Positions 57,023-64,000 of a stretch of 64,000 bases of DNA are shown one piece after another. Numbering within the stretch: position 1 is the stretch's first letter; each line of letters begins with the position of its first letter. The position numbers and the translations under genes were made by a program. The notes beneath the pieces were generated by a model. It saw only the letters and a list, made by a program, of their open reading frames with translations, was not told the DNA's origin and ran no database searches. The stretch lies in the NCBI RefSeq assembly GCF_019175385.1, contig NC_083338.1:69076712-69140711 (forward strand), read 5' to 3'. This DNA is from Lycium barbarum. Taxonomy: Eukaryota; Streptophyta; Magnoliopsida; Solanales; Solanaceae.

Positions 57023-57397
57023 GTCATAATATTTTAGTACCTCTAACCATCGCCTCTGCCGTAGATTTAACTCCTTCTACTTGAAAATATATTGAAGACT
57101 CTTATGATCTGTATAGATATCAACATTTACACCATACAAATAATGTCTCCACATCTTTAGTGCATGAATAACTGTAGCCAATTCGAGATCATGAGTTGGG
57201 TAGTTCTTTTCATGTTTCCGCAACTGTCTCGAAGCATAAGCAATGACTTTACCGTGCTTCATTAATACACATCCTAGCCCAACGCCAGAAGCATCACAAT
57301 ATACAACATAACTATCTGGCCCTTCTGGGAGTGTCAAGACTGGGGCTGAAGTTAACCTATCTTTTAATTCCTCAAAATTGCGTTCACAAGCATCATT
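57023..57397 (-). pseudogene. Element G RNase H
   Basis: Minus strand: [60 protein letters not shown] and [14 protein letters not shown]. The catalytic D (CDAS), E (DLEL) and D (YTDHKSL) are present. A stop follows KSLQYIFK, and another precedes the domain. It would degrade the RNA template during reverse transcription. Confidence 0.85.
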
Positions 57398-58087
57398 CTA
57401 TTGAAATTTAGATGACTTTTGGGTTAGCTTCGTCAATGGGGCTGATATAGAGGAAAACCCTTTCACGAATCTTCTATAGTAACCTGCCAATCCTAAAAAA
57501 CTACGGACTTTCGTAGGTGTTTTAGGCCTTGGCCAAGTCTTCACAGCTTCAATTTTCTGAGTATCCACTCGAATGCCATCATCTGAAATAACATGGCCCA
57601 AAAATATCACAGAATGCAGCCAAAACTCGCACTTTGAAAATTTTGCGTACAATTCTCGAGTTCGAAGAATTCCAAGAACAATACGCAAATGGTCTGCATG
57701 TTCTGATTCTGTCCGAGAGTATGCCAGAATATCATCAATAAACACTATCACAAATAGGTCCAAAAGAGGCCTAAATACATTATTCATCTGATTCATGAAC
57801 ACTGCCGGAGCATTAGTTAGCCCCAATGACATCACCCGAAACTCATAATGGCCATATCTCGTTCTGAAAGCTGTTTTGGGAATATCTTCTTCTTTAACTC
57901 TCACTTGATGATAACCTGACCTTAGATCTATTTTGGAAAACCATTTAGCACTCTGTAATTAGTCAAACATATCATCAATTCTTGGGAGTGGATATTTATT
58001 CTTGATCGTCACCTTATTCAACTGCCTGTAATCAATACACATCCGTAGGGAACCATCTTTCTTCCGCACAAATAGGACTGGTGCTCC
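57398..58087 (-). pseudogene. Element G reverse transcriptase, central and C-terminal part
   Basis: After a TGA in place of Trp near 58090, the minus strand reads [35 protein letters not shown] and, past another stop, [15 protein letters not shown]. Frame 57904-57398 gives [36 protein letters not shown] (FIDD catalytic box), [10 protein letters not shown] and [16 protein letters not shown]. The palm motifs are all recognisable. It is the same domain as in element D, with higher integrity. Confidence 0.9.
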
Positions 58088-58792
58088 TCACGGTGATGAG
58101 CTGGGCCTAATGAATCCTTTTTCAAGAAAATCCTTCAATTGTGCCTTCAGCTCTTTCAATTCTGCAGGAGCCATTCGGTAAGGAGGAATAGAAATGGGCT
58201 GGGTGTTTGGCAACACATCAATAGCGAAATCAATCTCTCTTTCTGGAGGAAGGCCTGGGAGTTTATCTGGAAATACGTCCGGAAATTCATTCACTATCGG
58301 AATAGATTGGAAAGTTAGTGACTTTGCTTCGGTATCATAAACTCGAACTAGGTGATAAATATAGCCTTTAGATATCATCTTTCTGGCCTTAAGGTAGAAA
58401 ATAAACCTACCCCTTGGGGATGCTGTATTACCTTTCCATTTAAATACAGGTTCTCCCAGAAATTGAGATCGAACTACTTTCATCCGGCAATCAACATTAG
58501 CATAACATGAGGCCAACCAATCTATACCCATAATCACATTGAAATGTAGCATTTCCAACTCAACTAAATCAACTTTAGTCTGGCGGTCACATATCACAAT
58601 TACACAATTTTTGTACACTTGTCTAGCTATCACGGGATCACCAATCGGAGTAGATACCTCAAAAGGTTTAATTGGCTCGGGTTTGACCCCAATACAACCA
58701 GCAACATACGGAGTAATATAAGATAAGGGAGAACCCGGATCTATCAATGCATGTACGTCATGAGAAAATACGGATAATATACATGTAGCCAC
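58088..58792 (-). pseudogene. Element G aspartic protease to RT N-terminus (open segment)
   Basis: A 234-codon open stretch: ILSVFSHDVHALIDPGSPLS (protease active site ALIDPGS), FEVSTPIGDPVIARQVYKNC, VIMGIDWLASCYANVDCRMK, PIVNEFPDVFPDKLPGLPPE and SIPPYRMAPAELKELKAQLK, then [11 protein letters not shown] before a stop. Element D carries the broken homologue at 28256-28980. The linkage of protease and RT in one frame is normal for the Ty3/gypsy polyprotein. Confidence 0.85.
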
Positions 58793-59252
58793 ATCCGGAG
58801 AGGACTCAAGATCCTATCGTCCGGCTAAAGCATAGATATGGGGATGGATACCACCTGAACTAGATGCTCCCTCTCTGCCTCTACCTCGGCCTGCTGGAAT
58901 ATAAGGAGTCTGCCCTACCGGGCACACTGAAGAAGATCCAGCCGCTGATCCTGTGGGCTGAACCCGACCTCTACCATACCTCGAGGGGAAATCACGCATC
59001 ACGTGCTTAGTCTGTCCACAAACATAACAAACGTCTGATCCATGGCAACATAGCCCCGAATGTAACTTTCTGCACTGACTACATCGTGGAACTGGTGGTC
59101 TCCTCTGGCTATAATCACCCCCAAACTGGGAACCTCAAGCTCACGAGCTCTGACCCTGTCCTAAATGAATAGAGCGGTCAAATCTCTTGCTTGCAAATCA
59201 GGGAGGCGCACTAGTCACCGACTGGCCTGAGTGTCTAGAATATGACTGCCTC
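58793..59252 (-). pseudogene. Element G gag C-terminus
   Basis: Minus strand: a zinc-finger pair with HSGLCCHGSDVCYVCGQTKH and VMRDFPSRYGRG, where the last Cys of the CCHC knuckle is replaced by Phe. Then VQPTGSAAGSSSVCPVGQTP, a Gly/Arg-rich run GRGRGREGASSSGG and HPHIYALAGR. The order equals the end of element C Gag. The capsid part is missing beyond 59252. Confidence 0.75.
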
Positions 59253-59440
59253 TGTTACACCTCAAAAAATCTTCCGTTGATGTACAAGTGAATGAACTAG
59301 TGAGGAGTACGAGTATACGATATTTCTGTGAGTAAGAAATGACATTTGATGACCCTAAGTGAGATTTCAAAGGCATCCGATGTTAGACCAGAAAGTTGGC
59401 TAAGATAAGGCAAGGCTCACGATAGGTTTTGGAAAGGATA
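59253..59440 (+). repeat. Plus-strand gypsy LTR, first ~190 bp
   Basis: TGTTACACCTCAAAAAATC opens an LTR within element G gag. ATTTGATGACCCTAAGTGAG matches the solo LTR at about 18935. It is cut by element C at 59441. Confidence 0.75.
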
Positions 59441-60267
59441 TGTTATATCCCGTGTTTTCACACGTTTGGAAAAATTTGAGATATCTTTGATTTGTGAGAA
59501 ATAAGGTCAAAATTTATTTTTTTTTTTACTTGACATAGGAGTTGTGCATGAAAGAATGTTGATGCGGGAGTGTCGTACATGGCTAAGGGCAAATTTGGGA
59601 TTTTGGAAATTAGTTTTGGGAATTACAAAACGAGATTTTTAACGAATTGGGCTCAACAAAATTTGAGAAAATTGAGGCCCAAGACCACAAGGTGGCCGGC
59701 CATGGTCCATAATTTATCAAGCCCATGAGTTAATTAATTAGGCATGTGCATGGTCATGTGACAAGTCAAGATAAGAAGACCAAGTCTTCATCTTTGTTCA
59801 CTTAGAAGCTTCAAGAAAGACAAGAGAAATTGAGAGCAAAAATAAGAGCCTATTCGGCTTGGCCATAGAAAAATTTGTCCTTGGAAATCTTGCTCCAAAA
59901 TTTTTTCCCTTGGTGAATTTCTACTAAGTTGAGGTCCCTTTATAACTTGGTGCAATTGTTTGGAAAGAAAGAGCACTTGTTTGTTCAATATGAATCTGTT
60001 GTCTGTATTAGACGCCTGTAGTCATGTTTGTGGGTCATGGGTCGTGTTTGGTCAGTGGCGTTTGTTTGATTTGTGCCAGTCTGTTCCTTCGCTACGTTAA
60101 TATGGTTAACCTATGTTTTATGGCATAAATAATGGTTTACGCGATATGTTTGCAATCTAGGACGCACGAGATTCATTATTTGTAGACATAAGTAAAAATT
60201 GGTCGATAAGTACGTATGAGTGTCCACGTCGGACACTAGTCGCGGCCTACGGGGTTGGGTCGTGACA
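59441..60267 (+). repeat. Element C 5' LTR with internal deletion
   Basis: TGTTATATCCCGTG...GGGTCGTGACA, only 827 bp. It matches the 3' LTR to GTTTGTTCAATATG (about 59991), then jumps to U5-like text (AATCTGTTGTCTG). The 3' LTR instead continues for at least 500 bp more, so the middle, including the promoter region, is deleted here. Confidence 0.8.
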
Positions 60268-60271
60268 AAAG

Positions 60272-60425
60272 TGGTATCAGAGCGGTTTGTCCTCGGAATG
60301 TCTACAGGCCGTGTCTAGTAGAGTCTTGTTTATCGGTGTGTTGTGCACCACATTTATAAATAGGAGGCTACAGGGCATTTAGGGTGTTACCTTCCTTTGG
60401 AATCTCAGATCGTGCGATAGAGCTG
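60272..60425 (+). promoter_or_regulatory. Element C primer site and leader hairpin
   Basis: TGGTATCAGAGC at 60272-60283. The leader has CCGTGTCTAGTAGAGTC, the stem-loop GTGTG-TTGTGCAC-CACAT (60336-60353) with palindrome GTGCAC in the loop, AATAGGAGGCT...GGGCATTTAGG and AGATCGTGCGATAGAG. Confidence 0.85.
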
Positions 60426-60460
60426 TGCTATTAGGATGACTCCGGTCTGATTCGTTAATT

Positions 60461-61954
60461 GTGTTTGCAGTGATACTTCCGAAGAAGGCTATGACTGCCC
60501 AGAAGGGAAAAGTGATGGTCGGAGAGACCAGTCGGGCGCAGCGAGCTATCCGGGCTCGTGTTTATGATTTTTCTGAGGTTGCGCCCCATTCAGAGGGATC
60601 CGCTACACCACCACCAGTAGAGCCTGGAGCAGGTCCATCAGTAGCTCCAGAGGCCCGAGTACCCGCACCCGAGACTCCAGCTCCCCAGCCAGGGGCGGAT
60701 GATAGGGCATTGAGGGAGGCTGTGCAGTTATTGACTACATTGGTAGCGGGGCAGAATCGCAGACGCGGGCAGAGAGATGATGATGATGATGACAGGCGTG
60801 ATAGCCTAAGGGTTCGAGAGTTTCTATTATGTGGCCCCCTAGAGTTTTTCGGGTCTAAGCCCGATGAGGACCCCCATGACTTCATTCGGGGGATGCGGCG
60901 CTCATTGGACTTGGTCAGGGCTTCAGAAACCGAGTCTGTTGAGTTGGCCTCGCACAGACTACGGGATGTTGCTGCTAACTGGTATGAGTCCTGGGAGCTG
61001 TCCAGAGGTGAAAGTGCTCCCCCAGCTGTATGGGATGAGTTTGTAGCCGCCTTTCTCAGCCACTTTTTGCCCCCAGAGTTGCGGCGGGCGAGAGTTGACA
61101 AATTTTTACTGCTAAGGCAGGATGGCAGGAGTGTCCGAGAGTACAATTTAGAGTTTGATTCTCTTGCCAGATATGCACCTGTCATTGTGGCGGACATGGC
61201 CGATAGGATGCATCGGTACGTAATGGGATTGGATGATTATTTGGTTGACGGTTGCCTGGCGATGGCATCCCAGCCAGGAATGGATATTGCCCGGGTACAA
61301 GCATATGCCCTGGGAATGGAGGATAGACGCAGGAGGCGCCAGTCTGAGGGAGATTACGATCGGGGCCGCCCTAAGAGGGCCAGATCAGTTGGTTACGCTA
61401 GGGAGCCTCGAAGCGGCCAGCCTCGACAGTATGCTAGACAGCTTTCCCAGCCAGCATGGGATACCCCTCCACAAAGTTCGGGCAGGAGGTCTGGTGACAC
61501 ATGGTACTCCGGGGCAGGTCAGAGCTCCAGAGTCTTGAGTTCGCAAGTGGACGGAGGTTCCATCCGGTCAAGGCCACCCAGGCCCCGGTGTCCTTATTGC
61601 AGGAGACGCCATTCTGGAGAATGTCATCAGGCTACAGACGCTTGTTTTTCTTGTGGCCGTCAAGGCCACGTTATGAGAGAGTGTCCGTACAGGACCAGTT
61701 CGGGTGGTGCAGCCCAGCTCAGCGGGTCAGTTGCTGATTTACCTTCTGTAGCGATGCGCCCTACGGGGCAGAGTGTGCCGACACTATGGGGCCGCGGTAG
61801 AGGTCGTGGCGGAGTTTCTGGTTCTAGCGGTCCTTTGAACCACTTATATGCTTTGGCTAGCCGGCAGGGCCCAGAGGCGCCACCAGATGCGTTTACAGGT
61901 ATGTTGTCCACTTTTTCTGAATATATATATGTATATACACACATGCATTGGTAG
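60461..61954 (+). CDS. Element C Gag, intact ORF, no pol
   Basis: 497 codons without interruption; a start at Met 60491 (MTAQKGKVMVG) is equally plausible and better matches element D. The order is: a Pro/Ala-rich N-terminus (residues ~45-80); an acidic run RDDDDDDRR (~108); the Retrotrans_gag capsid domain (~115-280: FLLCGPLEFFGSKPDEDPHD, ELASHRLRDVAANWYESWEL, YNLEFDSLARYAPVIV, MDIARVQAYALGMEDRRRRR); a basic Arg/Ser region; and a zinc-binding pair CPYCRRRHSGEC plus the CCHC knuckle CFSCGRQGHVMREC (395-408). A GRGRGRGG run and NHLYALASRQGPEAPPDAFT follow. In autonomous relatives the next words are TGMLS.FSHDVYALIDPG (protease). Here TGMLSTFS is followed by EYIYVYTHMHW and a stop, so pol is deleted exactly at the gag/protease border. 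It would form capsids and package RNA. Confidence 0.88.
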   Translation: MFAVILPKKAMTAQKGKVMVGETSRAQRAIRARVYDFSEVAPHSEGSATPPPVEPGAGPSVAPEARVPAPETPAPQPGADDRALREAVQLLTTLVAGQNRRRGQRDDDDDDRRDSLRVREFLLCGPLEFFGSKPDEDPHDFIRGMRRSLDLVRASETESVELASHRLRDVAANWYESWELSRGESAPPAVWDEFVAAFLSHFLPPELRRARVDKFLLLRQDGRSVREYNLEFDSLARYAPVIVADMADRMHRYVMGLDDYLVDGCLAMASQPGMDIARVQAYALGMEDRRRRRQSEGDYDRGRPKRARSVGYAREPRSGQPRQYARQLSQPAWDTPPQSSGRRSGDTWYSGAGQSSRVLSSQVDGGSIRSRPPRPRCPYCRRRHSGECHQATDACFSCGRQGHVMRECPYRTSSGGAAQLSGSVADLPSVAMRPTGQSVPTLWGRGRGRGGVSGSSGPLNHLYALASRQGPEAPPDAFTGMLSTFSEYIYVYTHMHW

Positions 61955-62218
61955 GTCCAGATTCTATTTCATCACGTGTTCCTCCCCGATTGCTAGTAAA
62001 AACTGGGATGAGGCCCAAATTGATAAAAATCGTTTGACGTAATGATATATGTGGATAGAAAGTGAGAGTCGAAAGGTTAAAAAAGGTAACGCAGTAATTT
62101 CATAATCGGCAAAGTAAAGGGACCCTCTCTATATCAAAGCGGGACCCGCTACGAGAACCTTCCAAAAATTGCCAAGACCCCGACTTGTCCTAAAGTATGT
62201 GACCAAGGTCGTGCGGGG
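61955..62218 (+). other. Element C post-gag non-coding segment
   Basis: No coding similarity. ACGCAGTAATTTCATAATCG and AAAGTAAAGGGAC (about 62088-62125) resemble the sequence before the 5S-like segment in element B, so the shared module probably starts here. Confidence 0.45.
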
Positions 62219-62340
62219 CGGTCGATGCAACTATACCGGCATTAACGCGTCTAAATGTACTAAAGTTTCGAGGTTAAGCGTGCTGGGGCCAGAGCAATTC
62301 TGGGATGGGTGACCCCCTGGGAAGTGTACAATTTTTTTTT
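62219..62340 (+). pseudogene. 5S rRNA-derived segment in element C with box A, box C and T-run
   Basis: CGATGCAACTATACCGGCATTAA, then AGGTTAAGCGTGCT (box A, 62272-62284), AGAGCAATTCTGGGAT and GGGTGACCCCCTGGGAAGT (box C to 62325) follow plant 5S rRNA nearly end to end, with most divergence in the 5' third. A run of nine T (62332-62340) lies six bases after box C, as a Pol III terminator would. The closing terminal stem of 5S is not formed. Two blocks of 23 nt, around box A and at box C, are identical to element B. Confidence 0.85.
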
Positions 62341-62865
62341 ATATAAACGTAGGAATAACAGACCAATGGAAAGTATGGGGTAACCTAAATAAATCAGAAT
62401 GTACCAAAGAGTTAGAAACCCTAAATAAGTCGGGTAGGCTAAGGCGAACTCGGCCGCCGAAGAAAAGGGAAGCACGACGCAGTTCTGGAATCAGAGTAAA
62501 TTTAAATGGCGTTTGAAAAGTTATTGTGAGGGAAATGTTAATAAATGTGTATGTGTGCAGACCACCTCCCAGTTACGACGGTTTCGATTGACCGGTGGGC
62601 CCCAGCAGTCGGTATTACGGTATATGTAAACTTTGACTGAACGGAACCTGAAAGATAAAGCGAAATACGTGATGTAACTGTTATAAGTAGACTAATGTCG
62701 GCTTCACCACTAGTTAAAGCCGGAAAGTTTTAGCGTAACGATATTCGAGAATAGAATTAAGGCGAGCGCGTAAAAAAAGGATAGTGATTGTGACGGTTGG
62801 CTGAATTTGGAAGGAAATAAGGAGAACTCCCCCGCGATGCTTGTAAAACCCTATAAGGCTAATTT
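62341..62865 (+). other. Element C conserved non-coding module after the 5S-like segment
   Basis: Non-coding, but co-linear with element B: TCTGGAAT at 62484, GCGTTTG at 62509, GTTATAAG at 62680 and AACGATATT at 62737. Spacings from box C are within about 14 bp of those in B. The 3' end leads into the pre-PPT inverted repeat. Confidence 0.65.
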
Positions 62866-62906
62866 AACATTCGAGGACGAATGTTCTAAAGGGGGGGGGG
62901 GGAAGA
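62866..62906 (+). promoter_or_regulatory. Element C pre-PPT inverted repeat and polypurine tract
   Basis: AACATTCG-AGGA-CGAATGTT (62866-62885), CTAAA, then a 12-G run with GGAAGA to 62906, next to LTR start TGTTATATCCC. Confidence 0.9.
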
Positions 62907-64000
62907 TGTTATATCCCGTGTTTTCACACGTTTGGAAAAATTTGAGATATCTTTGATTTGTGAGAAATAAGGTCAAAATTTAATTTTTTTACTTGACATA
63001 GGAGTTATGCATGAAAGAATGTTGATGCGGGAGTGTCGTACAAGGCTAAGGGCAAATTTGGGGTTTTGGAAATTAGTTTTGGGAATTAGAAAACGAGATT
63101 TTTAACGAATTGGGCTCAACAAAATTTGAGAAAAATTGAGGCCCAAGACCACAAGGTGGCCGGCCATGGTCTATAATTTATCAAGCCCATGAGTTAATTA
63201 ATTAGGCATGTGCATGGTCATGTGACAAGTCAAGATAAGAAGACCAAGTCTTCATCTTTGTTCACTTAGAAGCTTCAAGAAAGACAAGAGAAATTGAGAG
63301 CAAAAATAAGAGCCTATTCGGCTTGGCCATAGAAAAATTTGTCCTTGGAAATCTTGCTCCAAAATTTTTTCCCTTGGTGAATTTCTACTAAGTTGAGGTC
63401 CCTTTATAACTTGGTGCAATTGTTTGGAAATAAAGAGCACTTGTTTGTTCAATATGACAACTTGTTCAAGTGAAGAGGATTGAAGAAAAAGGTGAGAATT
63501 CGTTCTATGTTGTTATGTTATTGAGGTTTGTTTGTGTTTTAGTATATAGAAATGAGTTGAAAGTATGGAAAAATTGAAGTTTGCAAAGTGGGTATGGAAT
63601 GTAGAGTGTGGCCGTGTGTGTGTGTGCTTGTACAGGTGTGATTAGTTGAATTTTATGTTACATTCTAATTGTGTGTAGGATGGAATGCATATTGGAAATG
63701 AAAGTTGAATAAATTTGATGAAAGATGGAAAAATTGAATATGGCCGTGTGGTATAGACATTGAAATGGAAATGGATTAATTTTGTTTAACATGTTAGTTG
63801 TGTTGTGGTGATGCTTGCAATGTAAATGAAGATAATATGATATAAGTTTGCATTGAAATGGAAAGTAGAAGTTTATGTCGTTTTATGATGATTTTATGAC
63901 ATTATGAAAATGGAGTTGTTAAGGATATAAATTATGATGATCATTGATGGATTTGGAAGATGGGAACATGTTATGAATATGTATGCCAAGGATTAAAAGT
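62907..64000 (+). repeat. Element C 3' LTR (continues past the window)
   Basis: TGTTATATCCCGTGTTTTC, nearly identical to the 5' LTR for ~550 bp, then sequence deleted from the 5' copy (CAACTTGTTCAAGTGAAGAGG...). The end is outside the window. Confidence 0.85.

Larger units (their letters stand above)
52688..59252 (-). mobile_element. Element G: Tekay-like chromovirus, minus strand, 5' end missing
   Basis: 3' LTR (52688-55156), PPT, then on the minus strand integrase with chromodomain, RNase H, RT, protease and the end of gag, in normal chromovirus order. The 5' part of gag, primer site and 5' LTR are cut off at 59253 by a plus-strand LTR. Multiple stops show that it is dead, but domains are well preserved. 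Confidence 0.9.
59441..64000 (+). mobile_element. Element C: gag-only gypsy element with 5S-like module (runs off window)
   Basis: 5' LTR (59441-60267), Met primer site, conserved leader, an intact Gag ORF, a 5S-like segment with non-coding module, pre-PPT inverted repeat, PPT and the start of the 3' LTR (62907 onward). No protease, RT, RNase H or integrase is present: the Gag frame ends where protease should start. Over the ~550 bp that can be compared, the LTRs differ at about ten positions, so insertion is recent. Depends on other elements for enzymes if active. Confidence 0.85.

Noticed and set aside
60336..60353. Relationship of the leader hairpin to HIV
   Set aside because: Only a short loop palindrome is similar. 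Such loops arise easily, so any likeness would be convergence, not shared ancestry.
60562..61197. Minus-strand open frame of 211 codons
   Set aside because: It is the antisense shadow of the well-supported Gag ORF of element C, with Ser-rich composition arising from the complement.
62219..62340. A functional host 5S rRNA gene
   Set aside because: The 5' third is too divergent, the 5'/3' closing stem is missing, and it is a single copy within a retroelement rather than a tandem array.

Overview
The window looks like nuclear DNA of a flowering plant, most likely a member of the Solanaceae. The reasons are an intron-containing plant gene end, a SolS-like SINE tail, Stowaway-type and fold-back MITEs, and dense nested Ty3/gypsy retrotransposons with the initiator-Met primer site TGGTATCAGAGC. 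No bacterial, phage, CRISPR or organellar feature is seen. A species cannot be named from sequence alone.

Layout. Positions 1-6.6 kb hold the last exons of a cationic amino acid transporter gene (CAT family, + strand, 1581-2509) among old debris: a MITE end, copia gag and integrase relics, a SINE, a MULE transposase end and a LINE ORF1 relic. From 6.6 kb to the right edge the window is nearly all LTR retrotransposons. In order they are: element A, a minus-strand non-autonomous gypsy (6845-16854); an Athila LTR and 3' region broken by two nested solo LTRs (16855-23910); element D, a plus-strand Tekay-like chromovirus with decayed gag, protease, RT and RNase H (23911-35356), whose RT is split by element F, a 5.5 kb non-autonomous element with matching LTRs and a target-site duplication (29198-34698); a plus LTR broken by element E, a minus-strand element with a small acidic ORF (35357-39547); element B, a plus-strand element without gag or pol (39548-48748); a truncated Athila (48749-51723); a gypsy RT/protease relic (51724-52687); element G, a minus-strand chromovirus with most of pol but many stops (52688-59252); and element C, a plus-strand gag-only element running off the right edge (59441-64000).

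How the parts relate. Elements A, B, C, D, E and G appear to form one extended Tekay-like group. Where each region is present, they share the Met primer site, a 5' leader hairpin with an 8-nt loop, an inverted repeat just before the polypurine tract, and clustered GC-rich inverted repeats in the LTR. Elements B and C have lost pol, and B also lacks gag. Both carry a 5S rRNA-derived segment between leader or gag and the polypurine tract, followed by a co-linear conserved non-coding module. C has an intact Gag ORF, and its 5S-like segment keeps box A, box C and a T9 run. This is the strongest candidate for an undescribed system: non-autonomous gypsy retrotransposons carrying an internal, possibly Pol III-competent, 5S-derived module.
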